Assembly: GCA_032209605.1 (NCBI GenBank)
Contig: JASFXZ010000014.1
Span: 950,912 to 1,014,911, forward strand
Reading direction: 5' to 3'
Source: Mactromeris polynyma
Taxonomy: Eukaryota; Mollusca; Bivalvia; Venerida; Mactridae
Length of the DNA stretch: 64,000 bases
Shown here: positions 37,601-52,600 of the stretch, piece after piece
How positions within the stretch are numbered: position 1 is the stretch's first letter
How the letters are laid out: each line of letters starts with the position of its first letter
Position numbers and translations under genes: made by a program
The notes under the pieces: generated by a model
Told to the model about the DNA's origin: nothing
The model's input: only the letters and a program-made list of their open reading frames with translations
Database searches by the model: none

Positions 37601-40600
37601 GTAAAACCTCAATAATAAGACCACCCTTGGGACCCTTGACAACTGGTCTTCTTATTGAGGTGGTTCCAATATTGAGGTTTAATAAAGAGTAAAACATGGA
37701 CTAGAAAATTCTTAATTTTGAGATGGCCTTATTATTGAGGTGGTCTTAATATTGAGGTGGTCTTATTATTGAGGTGGCCTTATTATTGAGGTGGTCTTAT
37801 TATTGAGGTGGTCTTATTATTGAGGTGACCTTATTATTGTTGTGGTACACTTAAAGTGAGGTTTACTGTATTGGTATTATCATATGAAATCAGTAAAATC
37901 AAAATGCAATGAAATAACAATTTATGACATTTCACAGGTCTCAAACTGTGCATTTTTAAATGCACTCAGTATAGTTGTATGGATGGTTTTCTTACAACTT
38001 GCCTGAATGCTTGTGGTCAGTTACATCCCATATTGATAAAATATTATTCCAATGTAGCTGTCTGATCATTTCCAATTTTATGTTTTCTGAAGCTCTTTGA
38101 AACCTTCTCCGTTTACCTCCTTGTTTGTGATGCTGTGTACAAATCAATAAAATCTGATGAATTTGTACATTGCAAATAATAATTCTAAATCAAATCATGA
38201 CCTTTCAAGACAATAAAAGTGATCGTCAATGTTTGATGGTTGATCATTGACAGATAGAGATTGTGTTGTTGTTGTAACTTAACTTTGATCTTCCCTGTTC
38301 CGCATTTATCAACTTTTGATAATTTTTCATGCAGTGTTGATATATTTCTGTATCTGTTTGTGTTGCAGGTTTTAGAATTGTGGTCAGAGTTGCCCAAGTA
38401 CACAGAGTTTCTAGATAAAAATAGTTCACAGGATATTAGACCTACCATGAATTCTGTTATTTGGCAACTTGCCAGAGACAAAACTCCATATATTGCAGGT
38501 AAAAAGTGTCTCGATATTTTTACATATTTTGCTTGAAAATAATATGATAGTGACCCAACGGCTTTTTGTTTAGTTAATTGTAAATAAAGGTTTTGGTGAA
38601 GGAATCCTCTGGTATAACAATAAATATACATTTGTTATCCCCATTTCTTCCATTTTACGTCCATATAATTTTCTTAAATTGTTCCATGCAAATATGTGTT
38701 ATCAATTCTCAAAAATATTTTCGTATGAAAACATACACAATTTACATATGTATGTATATTTTAATGAATTTCCCACGTAATTATATATACATAGGAGCTT
38801 CGATCATATAAAAATGTTGCATGTGTTATATTGTAGGTGATTTTCGTATTCCTGCTGGTGTGTTTGGAGAGTTGATATCAGACGGACGGAAACCGCTATC
38901 AGACCTTGAGATTCCCATAATTCAGTGGGAGGCAACGTACGATGGTTGGCAATTGCTGAAGAGTGAGATACAAGAATTGTTACATCAGGTTGCCAGGGGA
39001 GCAGGTAATGTTTCTATTTGATTTTATTTACTCTGCACTTGTTAATTTATATTATAAAGAACACTGATTTAAGGGTGAAACTAAAATGTCCCTAGATAAA
39101 TATATGTTGTATTTGCACAATTATTGACATCAGTCATTGTTTTAAGTCCTTTGCTGTAAATGTTTTATAGTATTGCTAAATACTACAAATTATAATCAAT
39201 ACATCCATACAAGTGTCAAAAAGTTTGTTCATCAACGAATTCAGACATTTCCCAAGCAGAAATATTCGCGAATTGTCAAAACTTGTATTGTTATTGTGTA
39301 AAGAGTATAAAACTGTACTTCTGTGAATGCGGAAGATTATGCTGGCTGATATTTGAGAAATTGGCAAACATTTCTACATCACAAACTGAGCCTCATTTAC
39401 AGTATCACCAGTAAACAACATGTCTCATTTCTACATCACAAACTGAGCCTCATTTACAGTATCACCAGTAAACAACATGTCACATTTCTACATCACAAAC
39501 TGAGCCTCATTTACAGTATCACCAGTAAACAACATGTCACATTTCTATATCACAAACTGAGCCTCATTTACAGTATCACCAGTAAACAATATGTCTCATT
39601 TCTACATCACAAACTGAGCCTCATTTACAGTATCACCAGTAAACAATATGTCTCATTTCTACATCACAAACTGAGCCTCATTTACAGTATCACCAGTAAA
39701 CAATATGTCTCATTTCTACATCACAAACTGAGCCTCATATACAGTATCACCAGTAAACAATATGTCTCATTTCTACATCACAAACTGAGCCTCATATACA
39801 GTATCAACAGTAAACAACATGTCACATTTCTACATCACAAACTGAGCCTCATACAGTATCACCAGTTAACAACATGTCTCATTTCTACATCACAAACTGA
39901 GCCTCATACAGTATCACCAGTAAACAACATGTCTCATTTCTACATCACAAACTGAGCCTCATATACAGTATCACCAGTAAACAACATGTCTCATTTCTAC
40001 ATCACAAACTGAGCCTCATATACAGTATCACCAGTAAACAACATGTCTCATTTCTACATCACAAACTGAGCCTCATATACAATATCACCAGTAAACAATA
40101 TGTCTCATTTCTACATCACAAACTGAGCCTCATATACAGTATCAACAGTAAACAACATGTCACATTTCTACATCACAAACTGAGCCTCATACAGTATCAC
40201 CAGTTAACAACATGTCTCATTTCTACATCACAAACTGAGCCTCATACAGTATCACCAGTAAACAACATGTCTCATTTCTACATCACAAACTGAGCCTCAT
40301 ACAGTATCACCAGTAAACAATATGTCTCATTTCTACATCACAAACTGAGCCTCATATACAGTATCACCAGTAAACAACATGTCTCATTTCTACATCACAA
40401 ACTGAGCCTCATTTACAGTATCAACAGTAAACAACATGTCTCATTTCTACATCACAAACTGAGCCTCATACAGTATCACCAGTAAACAATATGTCTCATT
40501 TCTACATCACAAACTGCGCCTCATTTACAGTATCACCAGTAAACAATATGTCTCATTTCTACATCACAAACTGAGCCTCATATACAGTATCACCAGTAAA

Positions 40601-43600
40601 CAACATGTCTCATTTCTACATCACAAACTGCGCCTCATTTACAGTATCACCAGTAAACAACATGTCACATTTCTACATCACAAACTGAGCCTCATTTACA
40701 GTATCACCAGTAAACAACATGTCTCATTTCTACATCACAAACTGCGCCTCATTTACAGTATCACCAGTAAACAATATGTCTCATTTCTACTTCACAAACT
40801 GAGCCTCATATACAGTATCACCAGTAAACAATATGTCTCATTTCTACATCACAAACTGAGCCTCATTTACAGTATCACCAGTAAACAACATGTCACATTT
40901 CTATGTTCTGTCTGGTAGATGATGAAAAACAACTTTTAGTTTGAAGTATTAAATTTGCACATTATTGCATGTGGTTCAAATGTCAAGTCATATAATAAAG
41001 TCACTCAATTGTTTGATGTTTTTGTTGTTGTAGGAATGGTGTCTCCCATACAAGTGATGAGGGTTACAGATGTCACATTATTTATACGAGCTATTTGTAA
41101 ATCACTTCCCTCCGCAGCAGACGGTCTCTCTGATATTATAGCTCTTCTCTATACACTTATACCAAGGTGAAATATTTTCTATCGATGTTTGTCAAGCAAT
41201 TTCAATTCATCAAACCTTAAAGGAAACAACATATCAAAACTCTTCCATGTAAATCATCATGCTACTGATTTATACATCTTGAAAAAAACTTGAATTTTCA
41301 TAAATCAGTTTTGCCCAGATTTTTTGTGTATGAATTATGCTTTGTTTATTTATTATTTTTGTGTCATTATATTGAATTACCAATTATCCCTTTCTTCATG
41401 TTTAATTTCTCTGAGATTATTGATTTGTTACTGAGCCTTGGCCCCAACAATGTTACTGATACCACTCAGCACTTGGATATTAAAATTTGCTACGTTTGGA
41501 GATTTGTGTGAATGAAATGGACTACATTGCTTAGTATTCTTTTGGATACACAGTCCTGCAGATTTGAGTGTGAATCTAACATTGGATGTAGAATATTCAT
41601 GCCAAGTGTTGTAAATGGTTACACTCCATTCATTCCCTCAATCTCAAAGAAGTGGAGATAAAGATTACTCAACACGTTGTAAGGACATTTACTCACACAG
41701 GACACTCAAACGTAGACTCAGTAGAGTTACTAAGGAAGATTGAGTGGTGATTGCAGGGTGAAGAGGTGGCCCCTGATACCCTTGACATATTCTCTCTTCC
41801 TTAATATAGGATTCATTTTTAGCAGACTTATAAAGTTTGTATATGTTTCAAGTGTTATGTTGCCTATGAATTGTTTTATTATCTTTTCTATGATTTTTTT
41901 TCAGATTTTCAGCCTTCAATCCTCCTCCATTAGACTTGTTGGCAGCTTGTGTGGACTGTGTCACATGTGTTGCCAAGCGACATCCCAAGCAGGCGTGGCA
42001 TGACATGAAACAGACTGGTTTGCTTCCTTTCTTGACTGAAAACATAGACAACATGGCTGAAGTAATAAGGTAAGCCAGTCTGGTTAACTTCCTTAACACC
42101 TTAAGAAAGATTTAAATGTGTCTGCAACAAGACCTGCTTGTGCTGTTTGTTTTATTAGAAAATCATAGAATGTAAGACTGGCATAAAAATGATTGTGCTT
42201 GAAATTCATAGTTTTGGGGTAAAAATCTCAATGTTAATATATGTTATAAAATTTATGTGTTACATATCGTAAAGACATATTCTCTTTATATTTTACATGT
42301 TTAAATGCTGGAAAGATATTTTCTGTCCACATCTAGGTTACAGGAATATTAATTTTAAGGGGATATATCGAAATTGATCCTGCAACAAACCATACAGGGG
42401 TTTTACTAGTTGCTGAATCTCAAGGGTTATTTTGATAATTTTTGACGGGATTTCACCATTTTATAGCCAAAATACCTATAATTTAGAGAAAATTTACCCT
42501 TCAGCTAGAATCCTGAGGGTCAAAATGTGACTTTTTGAAAATTTCAGGGGTCAAAGGGTCAAATCAAGGGTCAAATGGAACTCCTTCCATATATATGTAT
42601 TTTCTGTGTATTTTCAAGTTAAGCATGTAATTTATGATGTCTTCTCTGACTACAGTTGTCGAGGTTGTACAAATATGAACTTAGGTTTTTAGGAAAATAT
42701 AATTAGACACAATACAACATGCCAGTTCCATTATATCAACTGGCTTTAACTAACTTAACTGTAGAAATGTTCTGTATTACAGTGGTCAAGGTTTAAGCCC
42801 AGGTTTATACGGAGCGTTGTTGGCGGGATACGAGATACCACAAGGATATTATCCTCTCACTGTTGCTTTCCTAGATTTTGTGTCTGAATTAGTCATGGTA
42901 ATGTATAATTGGAATACTTTGTTATTGGGTTTCTGGTAGCTGTTATAGATGTTTGTATGATACAACAGTGTGTTATGTTTCAATGTAGCCATAGATGGAG
43001 TTGTAGTCAGATGAGGTGTTAAACTTAATAAGGTTGTTGATTTGGAAATTATGTAAATTTCAAAAACTGTTGAAACATATTGTATATGTTACAAATACAA
43101 TTTGTCTTATTTGTTATTGATTATTTTGGTTAATGACTATTATTGATTAGTGCACTTTTGAATGCATGAATATAGATGTTGTGAACATAGGACATTGTAG
43201 AGGAATATAATGGACTGCTTTAATGGTGTTTTCTGATGTCAAAGATGGTTTGTTCACAATAGTGTGGCATTACAGAAATTATATGATTATCTTTATCAAA
43301 CCAAAAATCTAAAATATAAGTTTCATTTTTATATTACTTGCTCATGTTTGAAAAAAATAATTATCTAATGCAAGTATAAGTTGATAATGAACTTCCTATG
43401 CATGTTTCAGCCGTTGTATAAGCTTGGTGACGAGAATCAGCTACAGCCGCTGATCATGTACATACTGAGAGAAATTTTCCCAGCATTCCAGAAATGGCGA
43501 TATTACGACTCAATCAGGAAGGAGATTATAGGTAGGGGAATCTTCATAAAGATATACATGTACTCTCTAACACTTACATTGGCCATCAGGCCATTTAAAC

Positions 43601-46600
43601 AAGTCTTTTTTATTGTCTCGTGACCCAATATTGTGAAGTTGGGTTGGTTGGTAGCTAGTTTTTTTTTGACCATCAATACCTCTTGTAAGTGATTATTGAA
43701 CTATATTTCCCTCGATCAAGACTAGAAACAAAGTTTCTTGTTGAGGACCAAGAAATGTTTTTGAGCGCAATATTTTTGAGGATAGGAAACAACACTTTTT
43801 GTACAGGACACAATGTGGGGAGGGGAGCTTATAGATTTACCCTTGTCTGTCTGTCTAATGCCATTTTGTATTATTTGTCCTGTATGAATCATGGGAACAA
43901 CATATGCTGTTGAATAAATAGTGAACTATCAATAATAAGACTGCCCTTGTTTCTGAGAAATATTGGTCCACAGTTGTGATTTGGTCTTATAATCAAGTTT
44001 GTCTTATTAATAAGATGGTCTTGATTCTGAGATGATCGTTAAGTGAGGTTTTATTGTATCAGTGTATAGAGAGTGACCCTTTCATGTGTACTTAAACTGA
44101 AGCTGTTTATTCAAAGATTTGCTTGTCAATGTTTGCTATAGCTAACAACTGATACCAACAGTCATATTTATTGTTTTGTTTTACTACATTTTAGGTCAAA
44201 AATGTCTGAACATTGCACATAAGATACTGAATTTCCGTCTGCCTAAAGAAAAGAGGAACACTGGACGGTAAATATACCTTAGTATGCACTACTGAAAATG
44301 TTCACTAGTTCAATGTATTCCAGGTTATGTTCATGAATAACAATTTCATGGCTAGTGTAAATCATGATATTATATCAACAAGTTACAAGAAGAAGGCCAG
44401 GGGATTATTTGATTCTACGGAAAGATACCAATCACAAAAACTGATGACTCAATGGTGCAAAATGATGTCTAGCTTTACAGTATACCCAGTCTTGTACTTA
44501 GAACTAAGACAGTGTACCAGTCAGTGTCTGTTTTGTTCTTAAACAGTCCCCCTTCTTTATATCTGAAAAAAAGTTTGTCAGATTTGACAATATGTAATTA
44601 TTACTAAGTAGATTAAAACACTTAAGATTTTTTAAGAAATTGAACCGTGAGCTTAAACAGGTATGACATGACGTCAGTTATTTTGTCAGATATACTGGAT
44701 GCAGACCTAACTATAACTATTATACGTACATCAGACTATTTGTATATTATATATTACAGGCCACATGTACAGCAGCTTTGTGTATACAGTCTACTGTTCA
44801 CTGAGGCTGGGAGAGCTTTACTAGAAATTATAGCTACTGGTGTTGAACCTATAGAAATAATGCTGGCACAACAATCCAGGTATTTTTAAATAAAGTAAAC
44901 AGTTTTATTCTTCTTGAAAATGGTTGTCATACTTTTCAAGGCGGCTGACAATAAGATGTGCTGACTGACAATAAGATGTGCTGACTGACAATAAGATGTG
45001 CTGACTGACAATAAGATGTGCTGACTGACAATAAGATGTGCTGACTGACAATAAGATGTGCTGACTGACAATAAGATGTGCTGACTGACAATAAGATGTG
45101 CTGACTGACAATAAGATGTGCTGACTGACAATAAGATGTGCTGACTGACAATAAGATGTGCTGACTGACAATAAGATGTGCCGACTGACAATAAGATGTG
45201 CCGACTGACAATAAGATGTGCTGACTGACAATAAGATGCGCTGACTGACAATAAGATGTGCTGACTGACAATAAGATGTGCTGACTGACAATAAGATGTG
45301 CTGACTGACAATAAGATGTGCTGACTGACAATAAGATGTGCTGACTGACAATAAGATGTGCTGACTGACAATAAGATGTGCCGACTGACAATAAGATGTG
45401 CCGACTGACAATAAGATGTGCCGACTGACAATAAGATGTGCTGACTGACAATAAGATGTGCTGACTGACAATAAGATGTGCTGACTGACAATAAGATGTG
45501 CTGACTGACAATAAGATGTGCCGACTGACAATAAGATGTGCTGACTGACAATAAGATGTGCTGACTGACAATAAGATGTACCGGCAGAGAAAAGTCTGCA
45601 TTCGCTAAATAACTATTGTATATTTCCTCTAGACTACCAGGTGTATGCAGAATGTGAATCCCTTGGTAAAGTTTATCTAGGTCAAGGTTGATAACAAGCT
45701 AACCCTGATTAGTGCCGACGGTATAAGTGGTAAAGTTCAAGACATGGAAATGTTGGTTCAAGAAAATATCAATCAGCGTAATATTCCTCATTCATGAAAA
45801 AAGTTCTATTGTCATAGATTGAGCCCTGTCATCATCTGTGTCCACACAAATATTGAATATTTTATTAAGCTCAGTTTCTGAGATAGAATCTGTCCCAGTG
45901 ATAATGTAACCCTCAGAAGAGCCTTGGTATCTGTTTGTGGTGCATTTATTTTATAACTTACAATTCAATTGTACAATATTCATATAAGTGATTCACAAAC
46001 ATTTCTGCTTTCAAAACCACTTAAGTTTCGAAATCAAGAACTTTTTCAATCAATAAAATATTCACTTATAATACCTATCATCGTAATTGATTATGCTGTA
46101 AAGAGTTTTACTACTGTTATATTATAGTCAGAGTGAGGGAAGTGGAGAGAATCTTGTACAGTTGATACAAGTTGGCTTCTCTGTCATGAATCGACTCCTG
46201 CTGTTGCGTGTACAGGACCAACTTTCCCCTGTAGAGGTTGCCTTGTCTTCACAACCCGCTGGATACCAGAATCAACATATTGTGGCTGTGATTGCAGGTA
46301 CCATATACATGATGGAATATATTTGCTTTAAACATTCATTTATTTGTAAGTGCCTGTTCTAGTAAGGCAAAGCATAAGGAGAGGGTAAATGTCTTGTGGC
46401 TGGCTTGCCTGAAATTCCCGATATTGGATTCATGTTTTGCAAGTCGTTTGTTAGTTCCTTTATGATATTTAAAAAATCAAACTTTTTTAACACTTTTCTT
46501 GTGATTGTCTGATTTTCATTTAGTGAGGCCTGTTTCACATAACAATCGTTTTATAATTATATTCACTGCTCTGTAAAACTATCCTGTAGTTTCATTTTAT

Positions 46601-49600
46601 ATACAGTTATACTTCCTTGCTTTAGAAGGATCTATTCATGGGAGAAAATGATTTTAATGATGTACTTAGCAAATCAGTTCTTCTTTACAGGACTTTGATT
46701 TCAATGAAAAGGATATTTTATATCAATTCTTTTCCATGATGTTTAGTGATATGAAATAATATGAAATACCGATTTTCTCATAAAACATACACTGTATAAT
46801 GATATATTTTCAGAATACATCTATCATAGAACTAACCCACTATTACCCAAGCTAGCAACCTTGTTTCTACGGAGATTGGCTGTTGTGTTACCTATGTCTA
46901 TACTTGCCTGTCTGGGTGGACAAGGGGAGGCAATCAGGGATATATATCTAATGAGACTGTCTTCTGTTACTGAGGTATGTCACTGATATCAGGGAATTCA
47001 GGTGTTTTATTTCTAATCCTGTAATAATTATGAATGATGTTTTCCAAAATGTTGCAGACATTTGTACAAGTTGTATGATTGGCTTTGACAATATTGTTGA
47101 ATTGTCTCTGTCCTCAGAAGGGGTTCGACATCATCTGAAGACACAGATTGACAGACAGACACATATACAGACACGCAGGAACACACATACAGAAGCCCAA
47201 TCAAACATGCAGACAGACAAGACAATTGACTTTGACATTGAGTTGTGGTATTAGAAATGAAAGCAAACCAAAATTATTACAACATAGAGGTATTGGTGTA
47301 ACCATTAAATGAGTGTGTATGTGCAATCTCATTGTACATGTATCCTTGCATTGTCATCTACACATTTTAAACTTTGTCATGAAATTGGATCAAGTTGTCT
47401 TCATAATGAGATGTTGAACTATTTTCAAATAAAACATTCAATTGTTTTAAGATGCAGATCATGGACCATATTTATTTCCATAATTTACTGTACACTGTGC
47501 TCATATTTTCACCCTTTGATGAGTCATATTTTGTGACATATATTATTCATTAAAATAATTAAAAAGCCCAAGCATTTTCACATTTGATAATCAACATAGT
47601 AAATTATTATTGCTATGTTTTACAGGATCTAGGATTGAAGACCGGTATTCTAGAGTTACTGTCAGTATGTGTTGATACACAACCTGGTCTCATAGAACTG
47701 TTCCTGAATGTACAGACGTCACAACCGTCTGATGCCAACAAGGTAAATTCATCTGTATCTAGACTAGGGCTTATATGTGGCCAAATAGCCATTACCTATT
47801 GAAACTCCAATCTGCGAGGTTCAACCCTAACACTAGTCTACCAGTCCAGCGCTCACGTAAATCACTGCAGGACTACCTTTCATTTATTTAAATTTGATCA
47901 GTCCGAGGTACTAGATAAATTTTAGACGTAAACAATGACTAACTTTTAAATTTATAGTTTAAAATGGTTGAATTTTTCGAAATCATTCCAGTCAGAATCA
48001 AACTGGTGTAGATATACTATAATCCTCAAAAAGTTGCACACCACAGTAAACAAAACATGAAAATGAACATATATCTGCTTGTCAGAAAATCGTATTTTTC
48101 TAGTCAAATAGTATATTTCCAGGGGTTTTTGGCTGTAAGAAGGGAAAATTGAATTTGAACAGGGAAAAAAGATACTATTTTTGTGGAGAAATGGGGCCAA
48201 TATTCACCCCTAATAACAGGGGATCAAGGGCCCTGATGGGGATTTTGTTTTGTACAATTATATTGTAATCAATACAATACATTATGTGTATATTTCAGGA
48301 TGTATTTGTTGGCAGGGCAAGTTGTCTACAGACTGTACTGGAACTAATGGATCTGAGAAAACAAGGATCATACCAATGTCCTCCAGACTTACTGTGTGCC
48401 TGTACAAACTTTATACAGGCTTTATGGATGGGTATGAGGGAGACTGCTATGGCTGCACTCAGATCCAAGTTAGTAATTAAAATACTGTCAATTTAAAAAC
48501 TATTGGCCGCTATTTAAGTTGGCAGTTTTAGTGGTTGGTATTGTTATATGAAATTAAATATCTGCAAAAATATGTGTATATAAATATTGTACATTGAAAC
48601 CTCACTTAAAGTCCACCTCAGTAAAAGTAAAAAGACCACCTCAAAATTAAGAACGTGATATTCAAGTCCATTTTCACTGTTGCTCTTTATTCAACCTCAA
48701 TATTAAAACCATGTCCAGTATTGAAGACTCTCTTTTCATGGTGGTCTTATTATTGAGGTTTTACTGTCCTTTTATATGAATTAATTCAGCAAATTATAAT
48801 AGCTACAAAAATATGGATGTGGTGATAAAGGTAAGCATTGTATTCACGAAGGTTTAAGTACTGTAATATTTTTAGTTGTTTTGATAAAATCAGTCACTCA
48901 CCGTGGTTAGGGAAATTGAATGATATTTCGAATGTATTTGATTAGTATCAACCTGCTTGAAAATGCCTCTTGTGATAAAGCCTGCTGTATCTGACTTTAT
49001 CTGAAGTATAGAATTTATACAATTGTTATTGGGACATAAAACCCTTCACCCTTGCACTTCAGTATGTGTAGTTTATTAAGTACACCCAGGTTGCTTGTTT
49101 TATTCTCGATCAATTTGTAGAGAACACATCTTGATTTGTGGAAGAATAGTTTATATATTTGCCTATCGATACCTTTTTTTTTCAGGGTACATTTTTGGCC
49201 AAGTTTGTGTGGACCTCTGTTACAAGATTTGGGAGATTCAGCTGACGATCCGGTATTACAATCATTTATTTATTTCCTCTGGATTGCAGTGAAAAATATA
49301 ATAATTGTGTTCTGTTTAATAATCTATTTGACAACCTTCTATCTAAATACTTGGTATCATCCGAAATAAATGTCAGGTCCCATTGTATCTTCTTAGGCAT
49401 GTCAAATTGCAATGGGCTATTTGAAACCATGTATTATTCAAAATAAAATTTTGGACCCAATGAATTTGAATGAAAACTGTCCTGATTGTATTTCATTTTA
49501 ATACAAAAAATTACATATTTCCTCCTTATTCTTACAATATTGTCTAGATTCATCTTGACAAACCTTTATTTTCAGATGTTGACTTTTAAACTGAAGACGG

Positions 49601-52600
49601 TGTCTTACATATTCAAGGTTTTGGCTCAAGAATTGTATGCATCTGGCAGGTAAAAAATCTTTTCCCTTTAATGTTTTTCACTTGTTAAAAGTGTACTGTA
49701 TATCTTTATTGCCAAATAAGCATAAATCTTAGGGCCATTTTTCACATAAGGCTGGCAATGATTTTAAATTGACTGAATGTACTAGGATTTGCTGTGGTAA
49801 CAGTTGTATACTGCATTGAGTTGTTTAACATTGGGGTTAACTAATACTCGGTATCATCATTCTGAAATTCTTAAAATAACAACATATGACATGTTTGGAT
49901 TGTAACATGTATCAAAATTGTGATTGATTCTATACACTGCTGTTAATTTTTCAGCTCTAAGCTTGACGAGAATTTGAAGAAGATATTGAAAGAGTTAGCT
50001 GGAAAAGGAAGAATCAAATACTGGTCTACGGTATGTATTCTGTCCTTGTATGAAGCTATTAATTAGTTATAAAACCTTGAAATCCCAAAAATAAGGCATT
50101 CTTAATAAGAAGCCAGTCTCAGAAATAAAACACAAATTTCTTGTAGCGAAAAGGAAGTAAAAAGTTAGTCTGGTTCAACACAAAGCTGTTATTGTTGAGT
50201 GTGTTGACTTTATGCTTTTTTTATGATGTTGAATTATCATAACGTCATTTGTTGTGTCACCCATGAATTTCACAAAATTGTATATGGGTGTTATTACTTG
50301 TCTGACTACATGACATACGTCCTGAAATCTCAAAGTTAACTGCAGCTAATTTTAAATTTCAGTAATGACAATATTTAGGTTAAATGATATATGGTTTAAT
50401 TATTTCCAGTACATCACTGATTGTATCAAGACAGCAGATGTTAGGTCACATGATGTGTCGTCGATGGAAACCAGCGCTGATGCATCAGAACATCCTGTAC
50501 ATAAACTTCTGCTGGCATGGAAGAACTTCCTCGTTGTGTCTGCAAAAGTCAACGTAAGTGAATATCTTGTAAAATACATTGGTGAAAATGAAAACAAAAA
50601 AATTGAGTGTTCAACACAAGACTATCGTAACTCCTATGTATTTATATAGAAGTTGCGATAGTCTTGCACTGAACCCTTGAATTGTAAAGATGTGAGTGAT
50701 AATATTTGCTAACGTGATGTTACAGGAATATTATCTTCTGGGATTCTGATGTTTGGGATTAAACCCTGCTCCTAATAAATTTGAATTTATAAAAAAAAGT
50801 GTTAAACAACAATTATTCCAAAATAAATATTACATCTGAACAGTCTTCTATGTACTGTATAATGATCTTATGGAAGAAAATTATCCATTTTATCTACAAC
50901 ACTGACTGATTTTTTATTATGGCAGCCATTTTGAGAATTGTGGGCACGTCGGCCATTTTGGATGACTGCACAACTTTTAATATCTTGCAGGTTCAATGCT
51001 GGATCTCTTACATCTCTGGTACCAAGTTTCCGGCAATAAGTTTGAAATTAAGTCATTTTTGTGAAATTGTGCCTGTATTCGTAAAATCATATGTTTGTAT
51101 ATATGCAGGTAACTGAGTTAAAGCTGGATGATGATCTGAAAGAATTGATTATTGTAGATCTACTGGAGTCAATACATGCACTGGTAACATATAGCATTCT
51201 TCTTTCTTCTTGTGTTGGGAGTTTTATGCCGTTATGTTCTTCCAAAAGCAACTGATTCCTTCCGCACTTGAATCAGACAAATGATTTAGGATGTATTAGT
51301 ATATTGGCAGTCTAATACTGTACTGACCAATCTAACCAGGCAGGTTACTGTATTATGTTGTTAAATTACTCTCATTATTGCTCTGTTTTGGTGTATTTGT
51401 GTAGACTGGTTTCAAACAAACAAAACCACAAAACATGTTGTATTCCATGAAAAGTATGTCATAACTTCTGGTCACATGTTACCCTCATAAAATGTCCATG
51501 ACTTCCAAATAATGTAACCATGAAAAGCTCTGTAACCCTGGAGGTAAGACTAAGAGACCTATTGCTGGGTAATTGTATACTGTATAAGTGCTAAACTTTG
51601 ACAGTTGGAAAAAATTTGGCGATTAGCTAACATATCTGCATACAAAACGTCTGGAATTGGCAATTCGCGAACTTTTCGACATGCACTATTATCAACTTAC
51701 ACCAGGGTTGGCAAAAGACGGGACATACTCGTATTTCCCAGGACAGCGGGAAATACTGGGAAATGCAGTTGAGACCATAAGTTTAACCTCTAGGTTTGGA
51801 CATACCCTCTCAAGACCAGATTAGTGATGATTATTATAAGTCTTACACAGTATTTTGTTAATGACAACAATAATTAATGTTACTGCCTGTTTTACAGTTC
51901 ACTGATACACTCTCAGAACTGAGTCACAAACTATCACAGACTTGTAGTGCCTTGTATTTCACACTGGTGAAAAGATGGACAAGGTGAGTTTATCTGACAT
52001 ATCTGTATATGATAAGTTTATTTATTTTATCAAATATTTGCAAGCAGACTGAAATGGTTTTTAGTTTGAATTTTATATTTGATGATGAATACTCGGGGGT
52101 TCCATTTGACCCCTGTAATTTCCAAAAGCCACATTTTGACACAAAGGATTCTGGCGAAAGGGTAAATTTTTCTCTTAATAATAGGCATTCACAATCGCTG
52201 ATGTAGGTGCAAGTACTGGCTAGTAACTGTTGTTCTAGTATAATAACTTGTTTCACATGCAATGTAAAGTAAATAATTGTTAGTATTCAAGAGTTGTATA
52301 TTACAGTTCTATCAGGGTATGGTGCTAGATATACTGGAACACTGGAAACATTAAGTTTGACAATGTCTATAGGTTTCACTAGCAATCTGAAATATATAAG
52401 TTTCAGTATTTAAGACTTCGTATATTACATTTCTATCAGGGTATGGTGTTAGATATACTGGACCTCTGGAAACATTAAGTTTGACAATGTCTAGTGGTTT
52501 CAATGTAAAGCAATGTAAAATACATATGTTTCAGTATTTAAGATTTTGTATATTACAGTTCTATCAAGGTATGGTCTATGGTGTTAGATAAGACACTGGA

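Noticed and set aside
39353..39955. 200-codon plus-strand ORF
   Set aside because: It is the 57-bp intronic array read as 19-residue repeats, lies within NUP188 intron 17, and is interrupted where 55-bp units occur.
44886..45601. Three overlapping minus-strand ORFs of 208-221 codons (SVSTSYCQSAHLIV-type repeats)
   Set aside because: All three frames of the 20-bp intronic array are open; this is a repeat artefact.
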